Shown: one piece after another, positions 33,080 to 45,264 of the stretch
Layout: every line of letters begins with the position of its first letter
Numbering within the stretch: the first letter of the stretch is position 1
DNA from: Taxillus chinensis
Taxonomy: Eukaryota; Streptophyta; Magnoliopsida; Santalales; Loranthaceae
NCBI GenBank assembly: GCA_023512835.1
Contig: CM042087.1
Span: 13,920,853 to 13,984,852, forward strand
Length of the DNA stretch: 64,000 bases
Direction of reading: 5' to 3'
The notes under the pieces: generated by a model
Databases searched by the model: none
Seen by the model: only the letters and a program-made list of their open reading frames with translations
What the model was told of the DNA's origin: nothing
Translations under genes and position numbers: made by a program

Positions 33080-35000
33080 CCTTGATAGCCACTAACATTA
33101 AGAAGTAATTAATCGAGCCGTTAAAGAGCTAATCGACGTTTTTGCATGGTCATACCAAGATATGCCAGGATTAGACACAGACATAGTGCAGCATCACATA
33201 CTAATGAATCCAGAGTGCAAGCTAGTACAGCAGAAATTGGGAAGAATGAGACCAGAGATGCTACTGAAGATTAAAGAAGAAGTCAAAAGCAATGGGATAC
33301 AGGTTTTCTAAGTGTCTCCCACTATCCAGAATGGGTGGCCAACGTTGTACTAGTACCAAAAAAAGGAGGCAAAGTCCGCATGTGTGTCGATTATAGTGAT
33401 CTAAACTGGGCCAGTCCAAAAGATAACATCCCGCTTCCTCATATTGATATCCTGGTGGATAATACAGCATGACATGCTCTATTCTCATTCATGGATTGCT
33501 TCTCGGGCTACAATCAGATTCGTATGGTCCCCGAACACAAGGAGAGGACCACTTTCACAACATTTTGGGGCACATTCTGTTATAATGTGATGCCGTTTGG
33601 TCTGAACAACGTAGGGGCAACCTATTAGCGAGCCAGGGTGACCCTATTCCACGACATGATGCATAAAGAAGTCAAGGACTATGTGGATAACATGATAGCC
33701 AAATCGCGGAGCACTGAAGATCATATTGAAGTACTCCATAAGCTTTTCAATAGACTACGGAAATATCAACCCAAATTGAACCCCGAAAAATGCATTTTTG
33801 GAGCCGTGTCAGGAAAACTGTTGGGCTTTATTGTGAGCCAAAAAGGAGTGGAAATTGATCCAGATAAAGTTTGAGCAATCCAGGAGATGTCCCTACCACG
33901 AACTATCAATGAGAACAGAGGATTCCTCGGGCGGTTGAATTACATTGCTCGATTCATTTCACAATTAACAGCCACATGTGAACCAATTTTCAAGACTTTA
34001 CGGAAGAACAATCCAGAAGTTTGGAATGACAAGTGTCAAGAAACCTTTGATAGGATCAAACAATATCTATCTAATCCACATGTTCTGGTCCCACCAATAC
34101 CAGACAGACCTCTGATCTTATACTTAAATGTTCAGGAGTCCTCGATGGGTAGTGTCTTAGGGCAACACGATTCTACATGCAAGAAGGAGCAGGCCATTTA
34201 TTATCTAAGTAAGAAGTCCACCATCAATGAAGAGAACTATACAGCATTGAAAAAGACATGTTGTGCCCTTGTGTGGATAACAAGACCATTGAGGCAATAC
34301 ACTCTTTATCATACCACATGGCTGATTTCGAGGCATGATCCACTCAAATATCTCTTGGAAAAACCATCCATTTCGGGAAGAATTACCAAATGGCAGTTGA
34401 TCCTATCGGAGTATGATATCATCTACGTGCCTCAAAAAGCCATAAAAGGAAGTGCAATAGCTGATTACTTAGCAGACAGAGTACTAGATGATTATGAGCC
34501 TATGACTATTGGATTTCAAAATGAGCACATCAAGATCATTACAACCGAAGTATCAGACATGTGGACTATGTGGTTTGATGAAGCCTCTAGTCTCTTAGGG
34601 CACGGCGTTGGGGCCATCCTAATATCCCCAAAAGGTAAACATTTCCCAATGGCGGCAAAGTTAACCTTCCCTTGCACCAACAACGTAACAGAATATGAGG
34701 CTTGTGTGATGGGACTTCAAGAAGCTATTAGTAAAGGAATCAAAAAATTATGAGTGTTTGGTGATTCTGTACTTATCATTTTTCAAGTAAGGGGAGAATG
34801 GGAGACTCAAAACTATGAATTAATCCCATATCGAAGTATGTAGCAAAATTAGCTGAGCAATTTGAAGATATCACATTTGAGCATATGCCTAGGGAATACA
34901 GTCAGATTCCTGATGCGCTGGCAACTCTAGCCTCCCTCCTTCGGCTAGACACAAAGTTGGAAGCTTAATCGTTCAATATTCGCATACAAGATATTCCTGC
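33080..35000 (+). pseudogene. Tat-4 pol: reverse transcriptase, RNase H and second RNase H
   Basis: The RT core shows DVFAWSYQDMPGLD (about 33135), RMCVDYSDLN, FSGYNQI and MPFGLNN (about 33590). The active site reads YVDN (33680-33691) instead of YVDD: codon AAC for the second Asp, a G-to-A change. The 34-kb part is open for 288 codons (33887-34753): the RT connection, RNase H (YYLSKKSTINEENY, LEKPSISGRITKWQL), then a second RNase H (MWFDEASS, TEYEACVMGLQEA, then GDSV after a stop). This dual RNase H defines the Tat lineage. Other stops lie at 33309, 33470, 33628, 33872 and 34750. Confidence 0.9.
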
Positions 35001-35064
35001 ACATTGCATGGCCATTGAAGGAAATATTGAAGAGAAGCCCTAGTTTGATGACATCAGACAGTAT

Positions 35065-36186
35065 TTGCTCAAGCAAGAATACCCAGCAGAGGCCTCTGAG
35101 TCCGATAAAAGAAATATCCGAAGGTCGGCATCCAATTACTACCTTGAGGGTCCCATTCTATATAAGCGAAATCATGACATGGTGTTATTGCGGTGTGCGA
35201 CACAAGAAGAGTCAAAACAGATAATGAAAGAAGTGCACGAAGTTGAATGCGGTTCCCATACAAATGGACATGCATTAACAAGACAAATTATGCGAATGGG
35301 CTATTATTGGGTAACCATGGAAAATGATTGTATTGAATATGTGCGCAAATGCCTCAAGTGTCAAATTTATGGCGATAAGATCCAAGTACCTCCATCCAAG
35401 ATGCATGTGATGGTTTCCCTATGGCCATTCTCACTTTGGGGCATCGACGTTGTCGGACCAATATCTCCGAAAGCATCTAATGGACACCGCTTCATCTTAG
35501 TGGCCATTGATTATTTCACCAAGTGGGTAGAAGCAGCATCCTATGCTAATGTCACACAAGCTATGGTGCTTAAATTTCTACGGAGCAACATTATATGTCG
35601 ATACGGGCTTCCTGAGCAGATCATAACAGACAATGTTGCCATTCTGAACAGTCGGATGATGGGTAAGTTGTGTGAAACATACAAAATCCAACACCGCAAC
35701 TTGACTCCTTATCGCCCCAAGATGAATGGAGCAGTTGAAGCAGCCAATAAGAACATCAAGAACATTATCACAAAGATGACGGAAACATACAAAGATTGGC
35801 ATGAGAAGCTACCATTTGCCTTGCATGCTTATCGCACCTCAGTACGAACATTAACTCGGGCAACTCCATTTTCTTTGGTTTATGGTATGGAAGCAGTCTT
35901 ACCTGTCGAAGTAGAGATACCTTCCGTCCAAATTCTAAAAGATACTCAGCTCAAAAAAGTAGAATGGGCCCAAAGTTGTTATGAGTAGTTGAACTTAATC
36001 GAAGGCAAACGCTTGGCAGCTGTTTGCAGAGGACAACTATATCAACAGAGAATGATGAACAACTACAATAAAAAGGTGAAGCCCAAGAGCTTTCAAACAG
36101 GTGACCTCATCCTCAATAAGATCTTACCAATTCAACATGACTATAAAGGCAAGTGGACTCCAATTACGAAAGCCCATATGTGGTGA
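35065..36186 (+). pseudogene. Tat-4 integrase, nearly intact
   Basis: A 307-codon frame (35065-35988) is followed after one TAG by 65 more codons. The zinc-binding HHCC domain is present (HTNGHALTRQ to CLKCQIYG, about 35250-35370). The catalytic triad is complete: D in WGIDVVGP (about 35446), D in ITDN (about 35627) and E in GAVEAANKN (about 35733). The C-terminus has the GDLILNKI block (about 36100). The TAG at 35986-35988 is the only break seen. Integrase would insert element cDNA into the genome. Confidence 0.92.
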
Positions 36187-37409
36187 AGAAAGCATTCTCA
36201 AGAGGTGCCTTAATCCTTCCAAGAATGGATGGTGATGAGCTCCCCAACCCAGTGAATAGCGATGTGGTGAAAACGTTCTGTGCTTAACTCTCCTAGCCAA
36301 ATGGGGAGTTGCCTAATCCTTTTCCTAGAAATGGAAGGAATAAGCATGAGCAGACTTGGTGAAAACCCGAAAGGGCACCAAGCGTAAAATACAAAGCTCC
36401 AACAGAGGACAAAGAAGCAAACAAAGGTGGACTTGGTGAAAACCTGAAAGGGCACCAAGGATAAAATACAAAGCCAAAAACAAATCCTAAAGGGTGAAAT
36501 CAGTCAGAATCTCGAAGGATCAAGACCACATAACACGAGGTCCGTTGCAAGTCGTGGAAACAGCACCATCTAAAAACAACAGCTGCAAATGGTGGAAGAC
36601 TACCTAAGGCACACTCGAATCAAATTGGTACATTACGCTTTTAAAGACATGTAATGCTATTTATCAGATTATGACAATGAGCACTTTTTATGATATAAAT
36701 ATGTTTTGTGGAATTACACAAACAAAAATCATGTTCATGTTTTATTGTCTTCATTTCATATTTAATTAGAATATTTTAAATCCCCAGTAGGCTCTTTTGG
36801 CATGGCCTTATGGGTAGGGTTAAGCTCAAAATCCCCAAACAAATCAAGTTCCTCAACCCGAGGTACCAACATTTCCCCGAATATCAATATCCCTAGCGAA
36901 GTTGCCAAATTAAGCCCATCAATGCGGTGAAGTTAAGTCAAACAGTCCCTTCTTCCACAAAAAGGAGAGTTCCCCAGCAAAGATAGATTGGACTCCCTGG
37001 CCAGAAAGAAAAGAGTTTCCCAATAAATCGAATGTTAGCCAAAATCTCCAGCAGCATGGAGATTAACCCCCAGTCCATATTGGGTCATTCACAATACATT
37101 TCACTGTGCATCCCTACATACACCTAATTGGGGCGTTCCATGCATCAATGCATACATTCAATATCTTCTGCAATTTCAGGAACGTCATCGCTTTTGAAGA
37201 GCCCAAGAACTCTTCTACAGCGAACTTCTCATCAAGCCCTACAAGCTTCCTTTGTTCAAACTCTACGAGCCTTTCCTTGCAATTTCCTCGAGCTCTAAAA
37301 GGCACCCTTTGACACTTAAACAAACTTACTCTCTTTTTGGGTAACCTCGTACAGCAATCTCCTAGAGTGAACTTGTAGAGAGAGCCCATATACTTTCTTC
37401 AACAATCAT
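36187..37409 (+). other. Tat-4 post-pol region
   Basis: No convincing gene. Two near-identical units of about 76 bp, starting GACTTGGTGAAAACC and containing GAAAGGGCACCAAG, lie at about 36354-36475. Short open frames (for example 37106-37312) lack recognisable domains. Tat/Ogre elements often have long non-coding sequence here. Confidence 0.65.
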
Positions 37410-38047
37410 GCACCCTTGTCTAGGCCCTAGATGCCTTCTCAATTCCTGTTAGTCGTTGTTGCCTTTTCCCTTTCTATTAGGCCCTAGATGCTTTTTTTAA
37501 TTCCTGTTAGGCCTTCGTTGCCTTTTCCCTTTCTGTTAAAGCCTTGGATGCTTTTTCCCTTTTTGCCAGGCCTTAAATGCCTTTTCAGTTCCTATTAGGC
37601 CCTAGATGCTTTTTTCAATTCCTGTTAGGCCTTGGTTGCCTTTTCCCTTTCTGTTAAAGCCTTAGATGCTTTTTCCCTTTCTGCCAGGCCTTAGATGCCT
37701 TTTTCAATTCCTATTAGGCCCTAGATGCCTTTTTCAATTCCTGTTAGGCCTTGGTTGCCTTTTCCCTTTCTGTTAAAACCCTGGATGCTTTTTCCCTTTC
37801 TGCTTGGCCTTGGATGCCTTTGCAATTCTTGTTAGGCCCTAGATGCCTTTATCAATTCCTATTAGGCCTTGGTTGCCTTTTCCCTTTCGTTGCTTTTTCC
37901 CTTCTCCTAAAGCCTTGGATGCTTTTTTCCTTTTTCAGTGTAGGCCTTAGATGCCTTTTCAATTCCTATTAGGCCCTAGATGCCTTTTTCAATTGTTGTT
38001 AGGCCTTGGTTGCCTTTTCCCTTTCTGTTAAAACCTTGGATGCTTTT
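37410..38047 (+). repeat. Tat-4 minisatellite, left part
   Basis: Tandem units of about 39-42 bp are built on TTAGGCCTTGGATGCCTTT, TTCAATTCCTG and CCCTTTCTGTTAAAG, around fifteen imperfect copies. The array stops at 38047 where a solo LTR is inserted and resumes at 40563. Confidence 0.9.
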
Positions 38048-40562
38048 TGTAACGCCCCCAAATTTGAACCTCCAAACCGGGTGCGTTAGCGGAAATTAAA
38101 TATACAAATTTTATATCAATTTCAAACTATTACTTATTTAATCAAACAAACCATTCATTATTACAAATTTCAATCCAAGATCTTTAAGGTTTAGGGGTTT
38201 AGAGACTAAGTGTCCATAACCCATTATTACATAACAAAGCACACGAGCAAACAACTTAATAAATCTTTAAAATTTCACACAACTTTATTTCCAAGCACTT
38301 CTCGACTCCTTATCCTAGTTTCTCCATCCCTTAATTACCTGGGGTTGGAAAATAAATCATAAAAAGGGTGAGCTCAAATAGCCCAGTAAGGGTAAACATA
38401 AGTGGGTAAGGAAAATCATGAAGATATCGAACATAGGAAATACCATATAATATTTACACATCATACATGATCAACATTTCACAAGGAAATCATAACATGG
38501 AAGATTATGTTTAGACATCGTATCATAACATCATGACCTAGGTTAACCACCCAGGATACCGAATCATAACATAACATATTATCACTTGGATTGACACTCT
38601 CCAGGTGATGTTCTTTACCCAATGCATTGGAGGTCTTTCTGGAACCACCCATCATAAACTTACTTTGTCCGAACATAAGAGGTTATAACAACTTTAACAT
38701 ACATAACATGAGGCATCACATAGAATTTCAATAAAACATTCAAAGTTAACAAGGATAACCACGAATATCAAAATGGTTATCTACCCCAATCAATAGCATA
38801 GATTACCAAGAGAGAGATTAAAAAGAAACTAATGTTTTCAACAATAAATTGAAAATAGAAGAATAAGAAACATATAACTCTTACAATAATAATTCCAAAT
38901 AAAACAAGTTAAAGAGGAAGAGAAAAGAGAGAAAAGGAAAAGAAAAACCCTTACAATTGCTTATCGTTCTCCGCGTTCTAAACCTTTCGTAGAACTTCGA
39001 CGCTTGGGAAGTACCAAAAGCAAAAGAGGATTTGAGTAGAGTATTTGGGGTGTTAAGAGGGCTTAAGGGAGTGTTTTGAGAGGGAAATTTCGTGGTGTGG
39101 CTTGAGGGATTTGTGCTTAAGAGGAGAGGCAAGACACTCCTTATATAGGCAAGGATGGTGGTAGGTGTGTAGTGTGAAAGTAGTGTATGAATTTGACTTT
39201 GGCATCAAATTAAATTATGTAAAATATATAAAATACTTTATTTTATTCCTATTATCCTCTCTTAAAACGTGGGTATCTTCTCCTACCATTTAAAAAATGT
39301 TTTAAGACTTTTCAACCTAGAAGGTTCCTTTGGCATCAAAAGTCCACATTGGTGTACTCCCTACTAATTCAATTATAACGTTTTTAATTTTGTAGTTTTT
39401 GACAAATGGCCAATTTTACTGCATTACTAACTCAAATATCTACAAATGGGTATCAATTTTATATTTTTTAAATATGTATAACAAAAGTTATTGAATTTTA
39501 AAGTCATACTAAAATGTTTACCCGTTCATACTGAACCTATGTGTAGTATTTTAAATTCTGGAATTGATTGGCTTCATATTAAATTCTGAAATTTCTACAC
39601 GTTTTAGATAAGTCATAAATGAACAAATGGGATTTGGTTTCATGTCAATTGGATCTGTATAATTCAAGTTATGGATTTTTGAATGGGACCTCCAGAATCT
39701 GCCTCATTCAAATTTTTGGGCCTTACCTATGTTTTATACTTTTGGTAAAGTTAAGGCTTGTAATACTTACTTACCCATAGTAATTTGGCTTAAGAAACTA
39801 AATGACATAATATATAGCATCTAAAATTTTTATGACATATAAGAAATTATTTTATTTTATTTTTTATAACGTATTTAATATTTACGCGGATAAAATAATA
39901 TAATTGCATAATAATTAAACAATAAAGTAAGATAACATTATAGCATAAAATATTATAAACCTAAATATAAACATTAATATCATATTCTATGGTCTTCGTA
40001 AAATTTCTTGAATTGTTTTAGCGTATGTGCGTAAGACGTGTTGTGCTTCAGCGATAGAGAGCGCACAACCTTTCGGCTAACATTGTCGTGGTTGTCGCAC
40101 GAATAACCTCAAACTTCTCCCTGTGTCGCGTCGCATTATATTGCAGCCATTGGACACGAGCATTTAGCTCATCTACAGCAAAGCATAGCTTTGTAACTTC
40201 AAGTCGTATTGCTCGCCGATCTTCATCGCGTACACTATTCTCGGATGACGGTACTTGAGAACTTGATGTCATAACTCTTATTATTCTTCTTCTTACTTCT
40301 ATACTCTCTTATAAATAAAATCTCATACTCATATCTATTTATGGAAGTCCAAATGGATACTATTCATAACGGACGGATACTATTCATAACGGCTACTTAC
40401 TAGTCACATGCTATTTGAATGACTATATTGGGTGCTTATTTTTATCGTGATAATATCTAAAATATCCTTTCTAACTATTGTTAACAATAACATTATTATT
40501 ATTTTATTATTATTACTCTTTAAGTAAGAACTTAAATAGCTAAAAATTTTGCGGGTCTTACA
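38048..40562 (-). mobile_element. Gypsy solo LTR, minus orientation
   Basis: The plus view runs TGTAACGCCCCC to GGGTCTTACA, 2,515 bp, with perfect TSD CTTTT at 38043-38047 and 40563-40567. On the minus strand it starts TGTAAGACCCGC and ends GGGGGCGTTACA, like the chromovirus LTRs in the window. A minus-strand TATA box (CCTATATAAGGAG, about 39133-39145) is preceded by AT-rich U3. It is A/T-rich overall (39180-40020). Confidence 0.9.
40048..40272 (-). CDS. Small ORF inside the solo LTR, unknown function
   Basis: A 74-codon frame starts MTSSSQVPSSENSVRDEDRR and is followed by a charged stretch with leucines and valines spaced as in a helix (LCFAVDELNARVQWLQ). It lies about 0.9 kb upstream of the LTR's TATA box, so it is in U3. 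The base composition is higher in G+C than the surrounding LTR. I recognise no family. It could be a captured gene fragment, a gag-like remnant or chance. Confidence 0.3.
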   Translation of the reverse strand: MTSSSQVPSSENSVRDEDRRAIRLEVTKLCFAVDELNARVQWLQYNATRHREKFEVIRATTTTMLAERLCALYR

Positions 40563-40917
40563 CTTTTTCCCTTCTTGCTAGGCCTTGGATGCCTATGCAA
40601 TTCCTATTAGGCCCTAGATGCCTTCTCAATTCTTGTTAGGCCTTAGTTGCCTTTTTCCTTCCTCTTAGGCCATGGATGCCTTTTCCCTTCCTATTAGGTC
40701 TTGGTTGCCTTTTTCAATTCTGGTTAGGCCATAGATGCAACATCTAAATTGTCCAGAGTCCACCGGCCTACGAAGCCCCTTGGGCACAGACCCAAGCATC
40801 GCATTCTACTCTTCCTCTAAGCAAGGTAGGTCAAGTAAGTGCTCTAATCCATCCAAAATGACTCCCTTTTATCTTTGTCCACTGTTTGTATACAAATAAT
40901 GCACAAAGAGGGGCATC
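40563..40917 (+). repeat. Tat-4 minisatellite, right part, and polypurine tract
   Basis: The GGCCTTGGATGCC array continues to about 40740. A purine tract AAAGAGGGGCATC (about 40905-40917) lies immediately before the 3' LTR and is the likely PPT. Confidence 0.85.
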
Positions 40918-43670
40918 TGTTGGACCCCATTTTGTCCAGGTTTGACATACTAACCCCATGCTTCTCTATATACCATTTTGCCCATGCTATATACCTTGTT
41001 GAACAGGTCCATAAATTGATACACTTACACGAATAGGGAAGCCCAAAATGGATAACCTTTGCTACAAGTTCCTGAAGTACCCCAAGACCAGTACCAGGGG
41101 ATAGAGGAGGAAATTTGAAGAATAATGCAATTGATTGAGCTCAATTCCGATGAAAAATGAAGAAGTTATGCCAAAATAACTTTCGTTGGAAAAAGTCAAA
41201 CTTACCAAAAGACGATTAATGCCCTTGGTCAAACTGCCCAGAAAAGTGACTATGCGAAATTCTCCAAAACATCTATTTAGGCAAATACGGGTCTTCCCAA
41301 ACAATCTTCAAAAGGTCATCCGTTTTGGCATTTTAGGTGGGGGTAAATGGGTAATTAAAAGTTTTTAAAAAAAAAAACTTGACTCGAAGCCTCAAAGCCT
41401 TAAAGACTCGAAGACTAGAAGCGTCGGAGCCTATGAGTCTTCGGCCATTGACTTTAACTGTTGACTTCCGCTTGTGACCTACGACCCTTCGGCCTGCGGA
41501 TCTTCGAGGAGCACCCTTCGACCTGTTGACCACCGACCTTCGACCCTGCCGACACTCCAACCTACTAACCCTTCACCCCTTGACCTTCGACCCTTCACCC
41601 CTTGACCTTTGAGGGTTGACCTTCGACCCTTTGCCCATTGACCTTCGACCCATTGACCATTGACCTTTGACTTGTTGACCATTGACCTTTGACTGCCGAC
41701 ACTTTGACCTGCCGACACTCCGACCCTTTGACCTCTTGACCTTTGCTGTTTGGCCTCTCTCGCTAGCTCTCTCGCTGTTTGCTAACGAGATACATTTTTA
41801 TTAGCTGGCAATTGTCGGAGATGCTTTTCAACGCATGCCAGATGCATGTGCTCACAAAAGAACGAAAAGCAATCACAAGCTGCCCCATTTTACGCTCTGG
41901 TCGTCCAACCACCAGACAAAAGCCAAAATCTTGTAATTAAAAATGTTAGCATTCATAATAAGGCAATAAATGCATAATAATGATGGTCCAGCCAAAGTGA
42001 GCCAACCCCTTTAAAATCAAGTCTTTTGTCCACGGAAAAAAAAAGGAGAACAATTCTGCAAAAAAAAAACGAAAAGGTTCTGCTATTCTATCGTCTGCCC
42101 AGTCTTCACACTCAGTTCTTTGATCCCAAAAAAACAAAAGAAAAAAAAGGAGGGAACACCCAGATTACGCCCCAAAAAAAACCCCTCTCTGATATGCTGT
42201 CATTCTCTCTCAAATTCGCTCAACTCCTGCATTCCAAAAAACAACTTTCTGCCATTCTGAAACCAAAAATCGTCCATTCTTTCTAAATCCTTTTTCCCTA
42301 ATATCTCGTTACAGCTCTCTTTTTCCTAGCAAAAAAAAAACAAACAAACAAAAAACAAGCACCTCCAGTTCTACGCCCTCTCTCTTACGTTTTCATCACA
42401 AAAACAAAAAAATAATTCTTTTTCATTCCCCTATTTCTTACGCCCACTCTCCTTATTTCCAGCCACCAAAAAAATCTTAAACCCAAAAAAATACATCACT
42501 CCAATCTCCAAATAGCAGGAAATCTTTTTCACAAATCTCACGCGCGACTTGTTGGTTCTATTTTCGAGTAGGCAACTATCGACGTGGACAAGATAGTTTA
42601 AACGAAGCCCAGTGTTGAAGCCTTATTCAAGCCAAGTCGGTTCAGTTAATTTGTATTTGTTTCTTTATTACTTTTCAGCCTATTTTCTTTCTTTTTTGTG
42701 TGTTGTTAGTATATGTTGTATTTTCCTTGTATTTTTTCCTTTTTAAATGTTGTTGATATATGTTGTATATGTTGTATGCTGTAATATGTAAAGAATAGTA
42801 AAGAATGGTAAAAAAGGAGAGGGAGAGCAAAGAGAGGCATAAAAAAATAGGGTAGCTTTATTTTTATTTATGGATGTCACAATCACACACATTACATTTA
42901 TTTTGATATATGTGTGTCTTTAACCAAAAAAATAAAAATAAGTTTTAGGTTTTCACTGGTGATTTAGGTTCAATTCTTTCAAAAAAAAAACAAAAAAGAA
43001 AAAAAAGGGAGTTTTCAAAAAAAAATAAAATGTTTTTTTTAAATAAAACAAAACAAAACAAAAAAACACAAAAAAAACGTTTTTACACTAAAAGCCAAAA
43101 AAAGGTTTAAAAAAAAAAGAGCACATTTCAACTTTAGGACTTCAATTTCCAAAATAACAAAAGATAAAAACACAAACAAAAAAACAAAAACGTTTTCAAG
43201 AAAAAAATACATATTTTCAAAGCCAAAAAGAACAAAACAAACAAAAAATAAATATTTTCAAACTAAAAACCAAAAGATTTCATTTTCCACTTCGAGCAAA
43301 AAACCAAAACTTTTAGGATTCCCTTTACAAATTTAGGATAAATCAATTTTAACCTTAAACTTTAACAAATAACTTAGCTAAAAATCATAAACTTTCTAGG
43401 AAACTCAACCCAATCATGGCAGTGACAATAAATAGAAAACCTCCTTCTCCAAAAATAGATACCGAAAGGGCTCTGTAGGGGTGCTAATCCTTCCCTACAC
43501 ATAACCAACTCCCGTATCCTTCTCTGATGACGCAGAGCACACCTTAAACTACTCAAAGTAGAGGGTATCTAACTGTACCCCAAAAACAGTTGGTGGCGAC
43601 TCTAAATTTCTCACCATTAGTTTAGTTTAAGCCCACCCCAAACGGGCCCGGACGAAAACCAGTCTTGACA
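40918..43670 (+). mobile_element. Tat-4 3' LTR, full length
   Basis: It runs from TGTTGGACCCCATTTTGTCC to GTCTTGACA, 2,753 bp. The part 41385-41745 is a TTGACC/TTCGACC repeat region. The part 41760-43170, absent from the 5' LTR, has several A-tracts and CT-rich leader-like sequence (about 42030-42560), so it probably contains the promoter/R region. Confidence 0.88.
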
Positions 43671-43675
43671 TATAT

Positions 43676-43986
43676 CCATACACAATATATTTTAATCGAT
43701 CTCTATAGCACCTCCATTTCTCACATCACAATACTATACACACATATGCACAAATATAAACAACAAATCTCAATATCTTCACATCAAGGTAACATCTCAC
43801 AACGCAATTCCTTCCCGAACCATTTTTACTAAAACAGAGTTCAGAATCCCAATATTTAGAATTTCCACCACCCTTGAAACAGATTCACCAGGATAGAACC
43901 ACCTACCTCGGACAAGAAAAATGGATTGAAATGCTTGTCCTTCGCGTTCTTGATCCAAGGACTCCCCGCACCATACCCTCCCTCCT

Positions 43987-44021
<35 letters not shown>

Positions 44022-44635
44022 CTCCCTCCCTCTCTCAAGCGTGCGACAACGGTTAGGGTTTTCTTTTATTTTCTAAAAATACAAAATATATATATAACAA
44101 AGAAGACATGTTGCACAAGGTAGACACGGCCAAAAACACACGTCATCCTTGTGTTGACCACCGCTACCCCGGATCACCTGGAAGCACATTCCAAATCACC
44201 GATCTTGTGGATCAATTCGGATTAGTGATGCTACAGATTAACCTGACTATTGAGGCTTGCTCCGTGCTTAGGAGATCACTCGGATATCCTTACTTTATGC
44301 TAAAGGATCGCTCGAATCCTTACTTTGTGCTAAGGGATTGCTCAGATCCTTACTCCAAACCATTGATGCCCCGGACTTGACCTGATGCTCCGCATTTGAC
44401 CATGATGCTCTACATTTGACCACAATGCTCCGGATTTTGACCACAATGCTCTGCATTTGACCACGATGCTCTAGATTTGACCATAATGCTCCGGATTTGA
44501 CAACTATACTTCTGATTTGACCCTAATCCCCTTTACTCACTCCAAAATACCAGAAAATATACGTGAAAATAAGAATTTTAGCACCAAAAGGCACCTTCGA
44601 ACCTCTAACTCTCAGGACTAAGACATGGGTCCTCA
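43676..44635 (-). mobile_element. Gypsy-5 3' LTR, segment b (LTR 5' part)
   Basis: It resumes after Tat-4 with atccatacacaatatatt, matching 52673-53590 of the 5' LTR, and ends GGGTCCTCA (minus-strand start TGAGGACCC). It includes a (CT)n run at 43990-44022, a minus-strand CCCTAACC telo-like box near 44050, and an array of GGATCCTTACT and GATGCTCCGGATTTGACC units at 44240-44520. Confidence 0.88.
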
Positions 44636-45264
44636 CATCCTCCCTTAAAAACTTTTCACCCTTAAAAAGGCTACACCGTGTCTCCCACAATTCAACCACA
44701 AGGACTAATACAAAACACATAACATTCCCCTTCGCACGACTACCACATAATAACTCATGAAATAACACAAGTATGCACAACACATCCTCACATACTCCCT
44801 TCCTTAAAAACTTTTCACCCTTAAAAAGGCTACACCGTGCCTCCCACAATTCAACCACAAGGACTAATACAAAACACATAACATTCCCCTTCACACGATT
44901 ACCACATAATAACTCATGAAATAACACAAGTATGCACAACACATAAACCAGGCCAAAATACCACACCTCATACTCCTCTACACCAACATGCCTCAATACC
45001 AATACATTAGAACTCCTCCATACACATTTGCCACACACAAGGCACCATCTCAAACACACGCAACCATACTTGCGTAGAATACACATTTAAAAGACATTAT
45101 TTATTTCACATACTCAGCACAACTATGCAACACAAAACACTCATAAGGAATGCATAAAGAATGCACAATGTATGTTGGTAGAATAAACACAAACGAATAA
45201 CAAACATGATACCAGTGCAACCAATGCATATGAAGGGTAAAACATACAAGCCTTCTCCCTTCCT
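44636..45264 (-). repeat. Gypsy-5 3' untranslated region with a duplicated polypurine tract block
   Basis: A block of about 158 bp occurs twice in tandem (about 44636-44792 and 44793-44951), each starting with the minus-strand purine tract AAGGGAG. The copy at 44636 adjoins the LTR and would serve as PPT. The rest to 45264 is AT/AC-rich with no gene. Confidence 0.8.

Larger units (their letters stand above)
30172..43670 (+). mobile_element. Tat-4: Tat/Ogre-type Gypsy retrotransposon
   Basis: It starts TATTGGACCCCATTTTG (3' LTR copy TGTTGG) and ends GTCTTGACA. Likely TSDs are CATAC (30167-30171) and TATAT (43671-43675), alike except for two C/T differences. It is 13.5 kb and contains a gag-like ORF, RT-RH, a second RNase H, integrase, a long post-pol region with a minisatellite, a PPT and LTRs of unequal length. 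The second RNase H and the tRNA-Arg-like PBS point to the Tat/Ogre lineage. Confidence 0.88.

Noticed and set aside
37410..38047. CRISPR-like repeat array
   Set aside because: Units are contiguous, imperfect and without unique spacers; it is a minisatellite within a plant retroelement.
44523..45086. 187-codon minus-strand frame downstream of Gypsy-5 pol
   Set aside because: It is created by the 158-bp tandem duplication and extends into the LTR; the product is a repeated low-complexity sequence without domain.
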